From: Bordetella parapertussis
Lineage (GTDB): Bacteria > Pseudomonadota > Gammaproteobacteria > Burkholderiales > SG8-39
Direction: 5' to 3'
DNA: 33,802 bases
Assembly (NCBI GenBank): GCA_945885335.1
Contig: CAMCYY010000006.1
Coordinates: 1 to 33,802 of the forward strand
The notes below the pieces were generated by a model. It had not been told where the DNA came from, made no database searches, and worked only from the letters and a program-made list of their open reading frames with translations. The position numbers were made by a program, and so were the translations under genes. This document shows, in pieces, positions 1 through 9,962 of this stretch. Numbering within the stretch: position 1 is the stretch's first letter; every line of letters begins with the position of its first letter.

Positions 1-1127
1 CAGTCGAGCAATTTCTCCGGCGGGGTGTCGGTCATGCCTTCCCACCAAACATCACCCTCGGGGGTCAGCGCGACGTTCGTGAAAATCACGTTCTCGGTCA
101 GCGAAGCCATGCAGTTCGGGTTCGACTTGATCGAGGTGCCGGGCGCAACGCCGAAGAAACCCGCTTCGGGATTGATGGCGTACAACTGGCCGTCCTTGCC
201 GGGCTTGATCCAGGCAATGTCATCACCGATCGTGGAAACCTTCCAGCCGGCAAATGCAGGCGGCGGCACCAGCATGGCGAAATTCGTCTTGCCGCAGGCC
301 GACGGGAATGCGGCCGTAACGTAGGTCTTCTTGCCCTCTGGCGAGGTCACGCCCAGGATCAGCATGTGCTCGGCCAGCCAGCCCTGATCGCGTCCCATTG
401 CCGAAGCAATGCGCAAGGCCAGGCACTTCTTGCCCAGCAGGGCATTGCCGCCGTAGCCCGAACCGAATGACCAGATCTCGCGCGTCTCGGGGAAATGGAC
501 GATGTACTTCTGGTCCTTGTTGCAGGGCCAGGCCACGTCTTTCTGTCCCGCGGCGAGCGGCGCACCCAGCGAGTGGATGCAGGGCACGAATTCACCGTTC
601 TTGCCGAGGATGTCCCAGACCTTGCTGGTCATGCGCGTCATCACTTTCATGCTGACGGCGACGTAAGGCGAATCGGTAATCTCGATGCCGATCTGCGCAA
701 TGTGCGAGCCCAGCGGCCCCATGGAGAAGGGCACCACGTACAGGGTGCGGCCGCGCATACAGCCGTCGAACAGCGCGTTCAGCGTGCCGCGCATTTCTGC
801 GGGCTCAGTCCAGTTGTTCGTCGGGCCGGCGTCTTCCTTGGCCTCGCTGCAGATGAAAGTGCGGTCTTCCATGCGCGCCACGTCGGTCGGGTCAGACCAG
901 GCGAGGTAGCTGTTCGGGCGCAGCGCGGGATTGAGTTTGCGCAGTGTCCCTGCCTTGACCATCGCTTCGCAGAGGCTGTCGTACTCGGCCTGCGAACCAT
1001 CGCACCAGTGGATGTGATCAGGTTTTGTCAGTGCTGCAATGCGCGCCACCCATTCCCTGACGCCGGCATGCTGAACATTCGCGGGCGCGGCGATATCGAT
1101 GGCAGATGGGGAAATTGGTTTATTCAT
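1..1127 (-). CDS. pckG: Phosphoenolpyruvate carboxykinase (GTP), partial; the C-terminal end lies beyond the left window edge
   Basis: Own translation of the minus strand from ATG at 1127: [45 protein letters not shown]...; contains the GTP-PEPCK motif [16 protein letters not shown]. Open to the window edge, so not in the ORF track. Confidence 0.95.
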   Translation of the reverse strand, partial: MNKPISPSAIDIAAPANVQHAGVREWVARIAALTKPDHIHWCDGSQAEYDSLCEAMVKAGTLRKLNPALRPNSYLAWSDPTDVARMEDRTFICSEAKEDAGPTNNWTEPAEMRGTLNALFDGCMRGRTLYVVPFSMGPLGSHIAQIGIEITDSPYVAVSMKVMTRMTSKVWDILGKNGEFVPCIHSLGAPLAAGQKDVAWPCNKDQKYIVHFPETREIWSFGSGYGGNALLGKKCLALRIASAMGRDQGWLAEHMLILGVTSPEGKKTYVTAAFPSACGKTNFAMLVPPPAFAGWKVSTIGDDIAWIKPGKDGQLYAINPEAGFFGVAPGTSIKSNPNCMASLTENVIFTNVALTPEGDVWWEGMTDTPPEKLLD

Positions 1128-1271
1128 GTCATTGGTCCGGTCGGGCTGCGGGCTCGCCATGGGGCGACTAGCCATTCAATCTGGCCACCGTTGATGTAAG
1201 GGGCGAGATTTTACACGAAGCCCTGTTCAGGGGGCGAGTCGCACGGGAAGCCGATTTATAACTACTTGAAC

Positions 1272-1291
1272 AAAAAGGCAGTTTTCTGGCA
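1272..1291 (-). terminator. Weak candidate intrinsic terminator downstream of tctA
   Basis: Minus strand reads GCCAG-AAAA-CTGCC-TTTTT: short imperfect stem followed by a T tract just past the tctA stop. Confidence 0.3.
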
Positions 1292-1305
1292 AACGCATAA
1301 ATTTT

Positions 1306-2820
1306 TCACCCTGTCCGGAGAACTGCGGCAAGACGCTTTGCACGCAGCCGGCGCAACGCCCAAGGCACCAGGATCACCAGCGTGGCAACGCCCAGCAGCA
1401 CCGCGGATATCGGATGCGTCAGGAACACGCTCATGTCACCCTGGCTGATGGACAGCGTGCGACGAAATTGCTGCTCGGCCAGCGGCCCCAGTATCAGACC
1501 GACGATGACCGGCGCGACAGGAAAATCAAAACGCCGCATCACGAATCCGACCAGACCGATGATGTAGAGCAGCAGCAGGTCAAACCAGGATTGGCGCAAT
1601 CCATAGGCGCCCAGCGTGGCAAACACGAGAATGCCGCCATAGAGCAACGGGCGTGGAATGGTGAGCAGCCTGACCCACAGGCCCACCAGCGGCAGGTTGA
1701 GGATGAGCAGCATCACATTGCCGATGTACAGGCTGGCGATCAGGCCCCACACCAGCCCGGGTGTATTCGAGAACAGCGTCGGCCCCGGCTGCAGGCCGTA
1801 CTGCTGGAAGGCGGCGAGGATGATGGCCGCAGTCGCCGAAGTCGGCAGGCCCAGCGTCAGCAGCGGCACCAGGCTGCCGGTGCTGGAGGCATTGTTCGCC
1901 GCCTCCGGTCCCGCCACGCCTTCGATTGCGCCTTTGCCGAATTCCTCGGGATGTCTGGACAGCTTTTTCTCGGTGGCATAGGAAAGAAACGTCGGTATTT
2001 CCGCACCGCCGGCCGGAATGGAGCCAAATGGAAACCCAAAGGCTGTCCCGCGCAGCCAGGGTTTCCAGGAACGCGCCCAGTCTTCCTTGTTCATCCAGAT
2101 GCTGCCGGACAGTTTTTCAATCGTCTCGGTTTTTTTGCCGTAATACGCTGCGAGATACAGGGTCTCACCGACGGCAAACAGGCCGACGGCAACAATGACA
2201 ATGTCGATGCCGTCGAGCAAATCGGGAACACCCAAGGCAAAACGCGGCTGCGCCGTAATGGCATCAATGCCGATCAGACCCACCGCAAGGCCAAGGAACA
2301 GACTGACAAAGCCACGCAGGGGCGAAGCGCCGAGCACGGTTGATACCGTGGTGAACGCCAGCACCATAAGCGCGAAATACTCTGCAGGGCCGAACAGCAG
2401 CGCCCATTCGGCAACGATCGGGGCAACCAGCGTCAACAGCAGCGTGGCAATGGTGCCGGCCACGAAGGAACCGATGGCGGCCGTGGAAAGCGCAGCTCCG
2501 GCGCGGCCGCGCTTGGCCATCTGGTTGCCCTCCATTGCAGTAACGATGGAGGCCGATTCGCCCGGCGTATTGAGCAGGATGGCCGTCGTGGAACCGCCGA
2601 ACATGCCCCCGTAATAGATACCCGCAAACATGATCAGGGCGCCGGTCGGATCAAGCTTGGCCGTCGCGGGCAGGAGCAGCGCAATGGTCAGGGCCGGGCC
2701 GACCCCCGGGAGCACGCCAATTGCCGTACCCAGCGTGCAGCCGACGAGGCACAGCAGCAGATTCTGCAGCGTGAGGGCAACGCCGAACCCCTGGACCAGC
2801 AGCGCAAATGTTTCAGTCAC
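1306..2820 (-). CDS. tctA: Tripartite tricarboxylate transporter large permease (TctA family)
   Basis: 504 aa hydrophobic ORF with TctA-type sequence ([39 protein letters not shown]); followed by TctB- and TctC-like ORFs in the expected order. Confidence 0.93.
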   Translation of the reverse strand: MTETFALLVQGFGVALTLQNLLLCLVGCTLGTAIGVLPGVGPALTIALLLPATAKLDPTGALIMFAGIYYGGMFGGSTTAILLNTPGESASIVTAMEGNQMAKRGRAGAALSTAAIGSFVAGTIATLLLTLVAPIVAEWALLFGPAEYFALMVLAFTTVSTVLGASPLRGFVSLFLGLAVGLIGIDAITAQPRFALGVPDLLDGIDIVIVAVGLFAVGETLYLAAYYGKKTETIEKLSGSIWMNKEDWARSWKPWLRGTAFGFPFGSIPAGGAEIPTFLSYATEKKLSRHPEEFGKGAIEGVAGPEAANNASSTGSLVPLLTLGLPTSATAAIILAAFQQYGLQPGPTLFSNTPGLVWGLIASLYIGNVMLLILNLPLVGLWVRLLTIPRPLLYGGILVFATLGAYGLRQSWFDLLLLYIIGLVGFVMRRFDFPVAPVIVGLILGPLAEQQFRRTLSISQGDMSVFLTHPISAVLLGVATLVILVPWALRRLRAKRLAAVLRTG

Positions 2821-2830
2821 ACCAGTCCTG

Positions 2831-3304
2831 TTATGAAAGTTCCGGCAGCCACGCGCCCCAGGGCAGGCTGAGCGTCAGCGCCTGGGTGAACAGCACATAG
2901 ACCACGATGCTTATAGCCAGGCCAAGGCCGATGTCGCGCACGGGCTTCGTACTGCCGAAGCCTCTTGCAACCGCGACAAACAGGAAACTTGAGCAAAGGA
3001 TGAAGCCGAGCCCCGCGATCAGCAGCATGTGCAGCACAACGCCGCTGCTTATCCAGGCAAACGCACGCAAGTCGAAGCGATCACGATGCTCGTCGGGAAA
3101 TGCGCTGAAACCGCTGGTCAGCGCCTCGCGCAACAGCAAAGCCCCAACAATGACCAGGCCAGAGGAGATCAGGCCCGGAAACAGCCGGGTGCCAACGCGC
3201 GCATAACTGGGTGCATCGGGAAGCAGCCAGGTGCCGACCGCGAAAGCAAACCCGAGGGCAAGCACCCCCGCGGCCACCAGCACCTGCCCACCTCGTCCCC
3301 TCAC
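2831..3304 (-). CDS. tctB: Tripartite tricarboxylate transporter small permease (TctB family)
   Basis: 157 aa ORF with about four hydrophobic segments, between TctA and TctC genes. Confidence 0.85.
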   Translation of the reverse strand: MRGRGGQVLVAAGVLALGFAFAVGTWLLPDAPSYARVGTRLFPGLISSGLVIVGALLLREALTSGFSAFPDEHRDRFDLRAFAWISSGVVLHMLLIAGLGFILCSSFLFVAVARGFGSTKPVRDIGLGLAISIVVYVLFTQALTLSLPWGAWLPELS

Positions 3305-3320
3305 CGGGCGATCCGCGCGA

Positions 3321-4280
3321 CTACTTGACCAGACCGACGTCTTTCAACACCTGGGCAGTGCGCTTCACTTCTTCATCGATGTACACCTTGAACGGATCGC
3401 CGGTCAGCAGTACATCACTCCAGTCGTTGCGCTTCAGGGTTTCTTGCCAGGCCGGACTCTTGACCGTGTCAGTCACCTGCTTGGTCAATGCCGTGCGCTG
3501 CGCAGCGGTGATGCCGGGCGCACCGAATACACCGCGCCAATTGAACAGCTCGATGTTGAGGCCCTGTTCCTTCAGTGTCGCCACATCCGGTGCGACGCTG
3601 ATGCGCTTGGGTGAGGAAACTGCCAGCGCGCGCAGCTTGCCTTCCTTGACCTGTGCCTGGAATTCGCCATAACCGGCAACACCGGCAGTGACATGCCCGC
3701 CGAGGATTGCTGCCATGGCCTCGCCGCCACCGGCATAGGGAACATAGTTGATCTTGGAGGCATCGGCCTTCAGTTCCTTGGCAATCAGGCCGACCAGGAT
3801 GTGGTCCACGCCACCGGCCGAGCCGCCACCCCAGGAAATGCTGCCCGGGTTCGCCTTGAAGGCATCAAGCAATTCCTTCAGCGTCTTGAATTTGGAATTG
3901 GCCGGAACGACGATGGCCTCGTATTCGGCAGTCAGACGCGCAATCGGCGTGACCTGATTCAGCCCGACCGGTGACTTCGCAAGTTCAATCGCCCCAACCA
4001 TGACCAGGCCGCCGACCATCAGTGCTTCCGGGTCGCCCTTGGAAGAGTTCACGAACTGCGTAATGCCGATTGTTCCGCCCGCACCACCACGGTTGTCCAG
4101 TTTCGCCGTCTTGATGACGCCCGCGCTTTGCATGGCCGCGGCTAGCGCACGACCAGTCTGGTCCCAGCCACCACCCGGATTGGCCGGAATCAGTATCTTG
4201 ATGTTATCGGCAGCGAGGGCAAAACCTGCCGAAAACAGAAACATCAACAAGGTGCCGACAACCTTCATTGTGATCTTCAT
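3321..4280 (-). CDS. tctC: Tripartite tricarboxylate transporter substrate-binding protein (TctC/Bug family)
   Basis: Signal peptide MKITMKVVGTLLMFLFSAGFALAAD and Bug-type motif IPANPGGGWDQTGRAL. The ORF track starts at 4331, but ATG at 4280 is preceded by AAGGAGA and starts at the signal peptide. Confidence 0.93.
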   Translation of the reverse strand: MKITMKVVGTLLMFLFSAGFALAADNIKILIPANPGGGWDQTGRALAAAMQSAGVIKTAKLDNRGGAGGTIGITQFVNSSKGDPEALMVGGLVMVGAIELAKSPVGLNQVTPIARLTAEYEAIVVPANSKFKTLKELLDAFKANPGSISWGGGSAGGVDHILVGLIAKELKADASKINYVPYAGGGEAMAAILGGHVTAGVAGYGEFQAQVKEGKLRALAVSSPKRISVAPDVATLKEQGLNIELFNWRGVFGAPGITAAQRTALTKQVTDTVKSPAWQETLKRNDWSDVLLTGDPFKVYIDEEVKRTAQVLKDVGLVK

Positions 4281-4340
4281 GGTCTTCTCCTTTTGTGCTT
4301 GCTTTGTAAGTTCTCTGACGTGCGCAGTCATGTTACGGCA

Positions 4341-4361
4341 AATAATGCCCGTCTGCCGGGC
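4341..4361 (-). terminator. Candidate intrinsic terminator after mnmE
   Basis: Minus strand GCCCG-GCAGA-CGGGC-ATTATT immediately after the mnmE stop; perfect 5 bp GC stem then AT-rich tail. Confidence 0.45.
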
Positions 4362-4373
4362 GGGCGGTAACGG

Positions 4374-5744
4374 CTACTTTCCAATGCAGAAGCGCGAGAA
4401 AATCTCGCCCAGTAGGTCATCAGCGGTAAACGTGCCAGTGATACTGGAAAGGCTGGCTTGCGCAAAACGCAACTCTTCGGCGAAAAACTCCGTCTGGGCC
4501 AGCATTCTGTCGGCACACTCAAGGGCAGAGGCCGCCTCGGACAGCGCGGACAGGTGCCGCTCCCTGGCCATCAACAGATCTTCGTTCCCGGGTCGCCACC
4601 CGGCAATGTGCAGTATTTCGGCTTTCAGCAGGTCGAGGCCCGCCCCGGTCTTGGCCGAGAGATGAATCTCCGGGCCATGGTCGCCGCCTTGCACCCGCGG
4701 CGATTGCTGCAACAAATCGGTCTTGTTGTAGACAGTCAGCCGGCGCAGGCCTTGCGGCAGACGCTCGATAATTGCCTGTTCCTCCGCCGTGACACCGCGT
4801 GCGGCATCCACGATCAGGATGAGCAGGTCTGCACTTTCAATCGCAGCCCAAGTCCGGGCAATGCCCAAGGCCTCGACTTCATCGGTGGTCTCGCGCAATC
4901 CGGCCGTATCGATGATGTGCAGTGGCACGCCCTCGATCTGCATGACCTGCCGGACCGTGTCTCGGGTGGTGCCGGGAATTGGCGTTACGATGGCCAGATC
5001 CTCGCCTGCGAGGCGATTGAGCAGCGAGCTCTTGCCAACGTTGGGCTGCCCCGCAAGCACCACCTGAAGACCGCTGCGCAACAGGCTTCCCTGACGACCA
5101 CTTTCCAAGGCGCGTGCAAGCTCGGCACGCACGCGGGCAAGGCGCTGTTCCATTGCGGCGCGATCCATCGGGTCAATTTCCTCATCGGGAAAATCCAGCG
5201 TGGCCTCCACGAGCATGCGCAGGTCGACCAGCTGCTGCACCATGGCATCGACCGCTTTGGAGAAGTCGCCGCGCAGACTGCGCAGGGCACAGCGCACCGC
5301 GGTTTCCGTTGCGGCCTCAATGAGGTCCGCCACGCTTTCGGCCTGGGCTAGATCCAGCTTGTCGTTGAGGAAGGCTCGACGGGTGAACTCGCCGGGTTCA
5401 GCCAGGCGCGCGCCCAATTCCACACAGCGCTTGATCAGCATATGCATCACCACGGGACTGCCGTGGCCATGCAACTCCAGTACGTCCTCACCGGTATAGG
5501 ATGCCGGCCCCGGAAAGTAGAGCGCAAGGCCGTCATCCAGCGCCGCGCCTGATGCATCGAGAAAAGCGCCGTGGGTTGCCTGACGCGGCTCAGGCGTCCG
5601 GCCCATGAGTGCCAGCACCACAGGTGCGAGTCCGGACCCGGACAAGCGGACGATGCCGATGCCGCCGCGGCCCGGTGGCGTGGCAATGGCGACGATCGTC
5701 TCGCTCCGGTTCCGACTCTGATTCCGATTTGGCGGCTGGTTCAA
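4374..5744 (-). CDS. mnmE: tRNA uridine-5-carboxymethylaminomethyl modification GTPase MnmE (TrmE)
   Basis: 456 aa; [21 protein letters not shown]-terminus, [13 protein letters not shown]1, [13 protein letters not shown]3, C-terminal FCIGK. Confidence 0.98.
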   Translation of the reverse strand: MNQPPNRNQSRNRSETIVAIATPPGRGGIGIVRLSGSGLAPVVLALMGRTPEPRQATHGAFLDASGAALDDGLALYFPGPASYTGEDVLELHGHGSPVVMHMLIKRCVELGARLAEPGEFTRRAFLNDKLDLAQAESVADLIEAATETAVRCALRSLRGDFSKAVDAMVQQLVDLRMLVEATLDFPDEEIDPMDRAAMEQRLARVRAELARALESGRQGSLLRSGLQVVLAGQPNVGKSSLLNRLAGEDLAIVTPIPGTTRDTVRQVMQIEGVPLHIIDTAGLRETTDEVEALGIARTWAAIESADLLILIVDAARGVTAEEQAIIERLPQGLRRLTVYNKTDLLQQSPRVQGGDHGPEIHLSAKTGAGLDLLKAEILHIAGWRPGNEDLLMARERHLSALSEAASALECADRMLAQTEFFAEELRFAQASLSSITGTFTADDLLGEIFSRFCIGK

Positions 5745-5800
5745 GCGTTTGCCTTTGCCCCGGAAGTCACAGGGCCGCAGCCCTGCTGTTCAAGCCCCGT

Positions 5801-7471
5801 TCAGCGCTTGGTGGCCGCCGCAGGTTTGGAATTCTCGATGGAGCGGTTGACATACCACTGCTGCAGGATGGAAAGCACGTTGTTCACCAGCCAGTAGAGC
5901 ACCAGCCCGGCCGGGAATATGAAGAACATGATGCCGAATATCAGTGGCATGAACTGCATGACCTTGGCCTGCACCGGATCGGGTGGCGTAGGGCTCATCT
6001 TGGTTTGCACGATCATGGAGGCCATCATCAGCGCCGGCAGGATGTAATAGGGATCTGCCGACGCCAGGTCGACAATCCAGCCGTAGAACGGCGCATGGCG
6101 CAATTCCACACTTGCGAGCAACACCCAGTAGAGGGCAATAAACACCGGGATCTGGACCACGACGGGCAGGCAGCCACCAAGCGGATTGATCTTTTCCTGC
6201 TTGTACAGCTCCATCATGGCCTGGTTCATCTTCATGCGGTCATCACCGTATTGCTCGCGCAGTTTCGTCAGCCGCGGCGTGACCTGTTTCATTTTTGCCA
6301 TGGACCGATAGCTGGCGGCCGACAGGGGGAAGAAAATGAGCTTGATGGAAACCGTCAGGAAAATGATTGCGAGGCCCCAGTTGCCTAGCCAGCCATGGAA
6401 GAACTGCAACACCCAGAACAAAGGGGCTGCGATGACCGTCAGCCAGCCGTAGTCAACAACCAACTCCAGGCCCGGCGCAATCGCTTTCAGCTTGTCCTGG
6501 TCCTGGGGACCGGCGTAAAGCGATGTGCCTGCACTGCCGCTTGCGCCGGGCGCGAGCGTGGCGAGGGGTGACTTGACCCCTACCGCAAAGAGGTCGTCCG
6601 CCAGCTTGTCCACATAGAACTCTCGGGGCTGGTTCGCGCGTGGCACCAAGGCCGAAACGAAATAATGCTGGAGCATGCCGATCCAGCCGTCGCTGCTGCT
6701 TTTCTTGAACGGCTTGCTGCCGTTGACATCGTCGAAATGCACCTTGTAGTACTTGTCCTGCTCCGTATAAACGGCCGGCCCGGTGTAGGTGGCCATCATG
6801 GCCTGGGAACCATCGGGGGCCTTGCTGTCGCGCGTGATCTGCGCATACAAGAAGGGGGCAATGGGCGCATTGCTGCCGTTGGCCACCTCATGCGTGATAT
6901 CAATCAGGTAACTGCCGCGATGAAAGGTGATGACCTTGGTGACCTTGACCCCACTGGCGCCGTTGATGCCTTGCGCTTGCAGCCGCAATTCGAGTTTTTG
7001 CTGGGTTTCATTGAGGGTGTATTTCTTTTCCGCGGCTGAATAAATGGTCTTGTGGTTGGGAAAGCCCTCCCCGGTCAATCCACTCTGCACCGCGTAGTGG
7101 TGCTGTGCGCCGAGCAAAAAAAAGTTCTTTGACTGGTCGATCGTATCGGGGTGATCGAGAAGTTCCAGGCTGACAATGTCGCCGCCCAGCGTATCGACCT
7201 CAGCGCGGATTACGTCCGTGACAATGCTGATGCGCTCACGGGGGGCAACAGGTGTAGCTTGCGCAGCAGTAATTTGCGCCGCCTGGGGAAGCGTCCCGGG
7301 CGCAGGAGCTGCAGGCACTGGAATGCCACCCTTGCCAGTCTCTGTGGCGGCGTTCTGGGCCGCCGCGGGGGCCTGCAATGCGCGCTGATCCTTTTGCCAT
7401 GCCTGCCACAGCATGAGCATCGAAAAGGAAAATATGGCGAACAGGATCAGTCTTTTAACGTCACTCATCAA
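5801..7471 (-). CDS. yidC: Membrane protein insertase YidC
   Basis: 556 aa; N-terminal TM, large periplasmic domain, conserved FPLSAASYRSMAKMKQVTPRL and GGCLPVVVQIPVFIALYWVLLASVELRHAPF. Confidence 0.98.
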   Translation of the reverse strand: MMSDVKRLILFAIFSFSMLMLWQAWQKDQRALQAPAAAQNAATETGKGGIPVPAAPAPGTLPQAAQITAAQATPVAPRERISIVTDVIRAEVDTLGGDIVSLELLDHPDTIDQSKNFFLLGAQHHYAVQSGLTGEGFPNHKTIYSAAEKKYTLNETQQKLELRLQAQGINGASGVKVTKVITFHRGSYLIDITHEVANGSNAPIAPFLYAQITRDSKAPDGSQAMMATYTGPAVYTEQDKYYKVHFDDVNGSKPFKKSSSDGWIGMLQHYFVSALVPRANQPREFYVDKLADDLFAVGVKSPLATLAPGASGSAGTSLYAGPQDQDKLKAIAPGLELVVDYGWLTVIAAPLFWVLQFFHGWLGNWGLAIIFLTVSIKLIFFPLSAASYRSMAKMKQVTPRLTKLREQYGDDRMKMNQAMMELYKQEKINPLGGCLPVVVQIPVFIALYWVLLASVELRHAPFYGWIVDLASADPYYILPALMMASMIVQTKMSPTPPDPVQAKVMQFMPLIFGIMFFIFPAGLVLYWLVNNVLSILQQWYVNRSIENSKPAAATKR

Positions 7472-7516
7472 ATCTCTCGTCCAGCCGCATTTAGCGCGGC
7501 TTGTTGTGATCCGTGG

Positions 7517-7726
7517 TCAGGGAACCGGATCGTATCCCCCGGGATGCCAGGGGTGGCATCGGCACACGCGTTTCAAGGTCAGCACGCTGCCGCAACCGGC
7601 ACCATGCCTCTCGAGCGCCTGCACCGCATATTCAGAACAGGAGGGATGAAACCTGCAGTTGGGCCCAAGCATCGGACTGATCAGGTATCGGTACCCTTGT
7701 AGAAGGAGGAGCAGCAAACGGCGCAC
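7517..7726 (-). CDS. yidD: Membrane protein insertion efficiency factor YidD
   Basis: LLLLLLQGYRYLISPMLGPNCRFHPSCSEYAVQALERHG. The track starts it at 7798 inside rnpA; GTG at 7726 (VRRLLLLLLQ...) follows the rnpA stop directly and is the likelier start. Confidence 0.93.
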   Translation of the reverse strand: MRRLLLLLLQGYRYLISPMLGPNCRFHPSCSEYAVQALERHGAGCGSVLTLKRVCRCHPWHPGGYDPVP

Positions 7727-7727
7727 T

Positions 7728-8147
7728 TCAGACCCCCACACTTCGCACCGCTTCGCGCGGCACGATGCGTTCCAGTTCGGCCAGAAGCGAAACGCCATCC
7801 ACTTTGACAGCCGGACCTTTGGTGCTGGCAGGTGTCAGACGTATCACGCAATCCCTGCCCGCCAGGCGCGTCCGGCTATGCCTGAACCACTCTCTCAGCA
7901 CCCGCTTGACCCGGTTGCGATCCACAGCGCGTTGAAGGATGCGCTTCGGAACAATAAGGCCAAGTCTGGCCTCGCCAGAAACACTGTCGCCAAGCAAAAC
8001 AGAAATTCCGTTGCCACGCAGCAGTTTTCCGCCCCGCAGTACAGCCACGAAATCGCGGGTGCACAAGCGGTGCCGCTGGTGAAATCCCAATCCCGGACCG
8101 GGCAAATGATCACCCGACAGTGCAATTTCAGACGGCCAGACGGACAC
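7728..8147 (-). CDS. rnpA: Ribonuclease P protein component
   Basis: 139 aa; [29 protein letters not shown] RNase P signature, between rpmH and yidD. Start uncertain: GTG at 8147 overlaps rpmH; a downstream TTG is possible. Confidence 0.93.
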   Translation of the reverse strand: MSVWPSEIALSGDHLPGPGLGFHQRHRLCTRDFVAVLRGGKLLRGNGISVLLGDSVSGEARLGLIVPKRILQRAVDRNRVKRVLREWFRHSRTRLAGRDCVIRLTPASTKGPAVKVDGVSLLAELERIVPREAVRSVGV

Positions 8148-8262
8148 GTCCCTTGGCGCGGCGCGCGCGGATCACAGCCCTGCCGCCACGAGTCCTCATG
8201 CGGACGAGAAATCCGTGGGTGCGCTTTTTCTTCACAACTGAAGGTTGGTATGTTCGTTTCAT
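8128..8262 (-). CDS. rpmH: 50S ribosomal protein L34
   Basis: Own translation: [44 protein letters not shown], 44 aa, standard L34; missing from the ORF track because it is short. Confidence 0.98.
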   Translation of the reverse strand: MKRTYQPSVVKKKRTHGFLVRMRTRGGRAVIRARRAKGRVRLAV

Positions 8263-8290
8263 GGTGCTTCCTAAGGCAAAAGAACCGGGG

Positions 8291-8320
8291 ATTAGACCTT
8301 TTTCACCTAGTGTTTGTCAA
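8291..8320 (-). promoter_or_regulatory. Candidate sigma70-type promoter for the rpmH-rnpA-yidD-yidC operon
   Basis: Minus strand TTGACA (8320-8315), 18 bp spacer, TCTAAT (8296-8291), about 30 bp upstream of the rpmH ATG. Confidence 0.6.
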
Positions 8321-8340
8321 TGTCTGCAAATCCGGGAACC

Positions 8341-8371
8341 TGTGGATAAGTACCCGAAAACAGGCTAGAAT
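8341..8371 (+). promoter_or_regulatory. Candidate dnaA promoter with an overlapping DnaA box
   Basis: TGTGGATAA at 8341-8349 is the exact reverse complement of TTATCCACA. TGGATA (8343-8348) and TAGAAT (8366-8371) are separated by 17 bp and lie upstream of the dnaA ATG at 8411. Confidence 0.5.
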
Positions 8372-8410
8372 CGGGGCTCGATTTTCATCTAAAAAAGCCC
8401 TATAAATCTC

Positions 8411-9763
8411 ATGCTGGGTTTCTGGCAGTCCTGCCTGAACCAATTCGAAAAAGAGCTTCCCGCTCAACAGTTTAACACCTGGATTCGGCCCCTAAGCCTG
8501 GACTCGGATGTGACACCTTCGGGGGAGCTCAAACTGGTCGCGCCAAATCGCTTTGTCCTGCAATGGGTAAAGGAGCGATTTTTGGCTCGCATCGAAGCCA
8601 TGGCATCGGCGTTTTTTTCCTCCCCCATCCATGTTTCGCTGTCGCTCGCGGCAAATGAGCCCCCACCGACAGCGCCCACTACACCACAGGTGAGCAAGCC
8701 AGTGGTGCCACGAAATGGCGCGGTACGTGGCGCCTCTGTTGAGCGCTCCAGCCTGATCAAGGACTTCACGTTCGACAACTTTGTTCCCGGCAAGGCCAAT
8801 CAGTTGCCGCGGGCCGCGGCACTGCAAGTCGCCGAGCATCCAGGAACATCGTACAACCCTTTGTTCGTCTATGGCGGGGTCGGCCTGGGGAAAACCCACC
8901 TGATTCATGCCATCGGCAATTTCGTCCTGACCCAGCATCCTGCCGCGCGTGTTCGTTATCTGCACGCCTCCGACTATGTATCGGATGTCGTGCGCGCCTA
9001 TCAGCAGAAATCATTCGATGATTTCAAGCGCTACTATCATTCGCTCGACCTGCTGCTGATTGACGACATTCAGTTCTTCACGGGCAAGGACCGGACTCAG
9101 GAAGAGTTCTTCTACGCCTTCAATGCACTCATCGAAGCACACAAGCAGGTCATTATCACCTGCGACACTTACCCGAAGGACCTGTCAGGTCTGGACGAAC
9201 GCCTGAAATCGCGTTTTTCCTGGGGCCTTACCGTTGCCATCGAACCCCCGGAACAGGAGATGCGCGTCGCCATCATCCTGAAAAAGGCGGAGGCTGTTTC
9301 CTTTAAGCTGGACGAAAACGTCGCCTTCTTTATCGCCAAGCACATCCGGTCCAACGTACGCGAGTTGGAAGGTGCATTGAAGAGTGTCATTGCCTTCGCC
9401 CGCTTCAGTGGCAAGGAAATCACACTGGACACTGCCAAGGAGGCACTTAAAGGCCTCCTGATGGCGCAGAACCGCCAGATCACTGTTGAAAACATCCAGA
9501 AAACCACAGCGGACTACTACAAGCTGAAGGTGTCGGACCTGCTGGCGCAGAAACGGGTACGGAATATTGCCCGCCCCCGGCAGATAGCCATGGCACTAGC
9601 CAAAGATTTGACACAGATGAGCCTGCCGGAAATTGGTGTTGCCTTCGGCGGCCGCGACCATACAACTGTTCTTCACGCGTGTCGCACTATTGCTGCGTTG
9701 CGTGATAAGGATCACGACATAAATCGTGATTATCACGTTCTCGAACAAGTATTGAAGGGATGA
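8411..9763 (+). CDS. dnaA: Chromosomal replication initiator protein DnaA
   Basis: 450 aa; Walker [11 protein letters not shown], Walker [11 protein letters not shown], DnaA signature [15 protein letters not shown]. Confidence 0.99.
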   Translation: MLGFWQSCLNQFEKELPAQQFNTWIRPLSLDSDVTPSGELKLVAPNRFVLQWVKERFLARIEAMASAFFSSPIHVSLSLAANEPPPTAPTTPQVSKPVVPRNGAVRGASVERSSLIKDFTFDNFVPGKANQLPRAAALQVAEHPGTSYNPLFVYGGVGLGKTHLIHAIGNFVLTQHPAARVRYLHASDYVSDVVRAYQQKSFDDFKRYYHSLDLLLIDDIQFFTGKDRTQEEFFYAFNALIEAHKQVIITCDTYPKDLSGLDERLKSRFSWGLTVAIEPPEQEMRVAIILKKAEAVSFKLDENVAFFIAKHIRSNVRELEGALKSVIAFARFSGKEITLDTAKEALKGLLMAQNRQITVENIQKTTADYYKLKVSDLLAQKRVRNIARPRQIAMALAKDLTQMSLPEIGVAFGGRDHTTVLHACRTIAALRDKDHDINRDYHVLEQVLKG

Positions 9764-9962
9764 ACAAGTCCGTGGAAACCTGGGGACAAGTGGTGGTAAA
9801 TCCCTTTTTTTCCGGTGTGCTGGAAAACTATCCAGAATCCACCCACGCAAAATCCACAGGCTTGTCCACAGTTTGTCAACAGGCAAGAACCGCGTGTTTA
9901 CTGGATCTAGGCTAGTTATCCCGGAATTAACGTCTCCTTATTACTATTACTAAGGAATATAT
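9764..9962 (+). other. Probable replication origin (oriC) in the dnaA-dnaN intergenic region
   Basis: Cluster of DnaA-box-like 9-mers: AAATCCACA (9850-9858), TTGTCCACA (9862-9870), TTGTCAACA (9873-9881), TTATCCCGG (9916-9924); then AT-rich TTATTACTATTACTA (9938-9952) and AATATATATG. Located between dnaA and dnaN. Confidence 0.7.

Noticed and set aside
495-1199. 234 aa plus-strand ORF
   Set aside because: Antisense to pckG, which has clear PEPCK motifs on the minus strand; His/Arg/Gly-rich composition typical of a shadow ORF.
1414-2343. 309 aa plus-strand ORF
   Set aside because: Antisense to tctA; Gln/Arg/His-rich translation with no family resemblance.
5609-6388. 259 aa plus-strand ORF
   Set aside because: Antisense to the mnmE start and yidC; shadow ORF.
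9781-9818. T-rich stretch after dnaA considered as an intrinsic terminator
   Set aside because: No convincing GC stem precedes the T7 run; better explained as part of the origin region.
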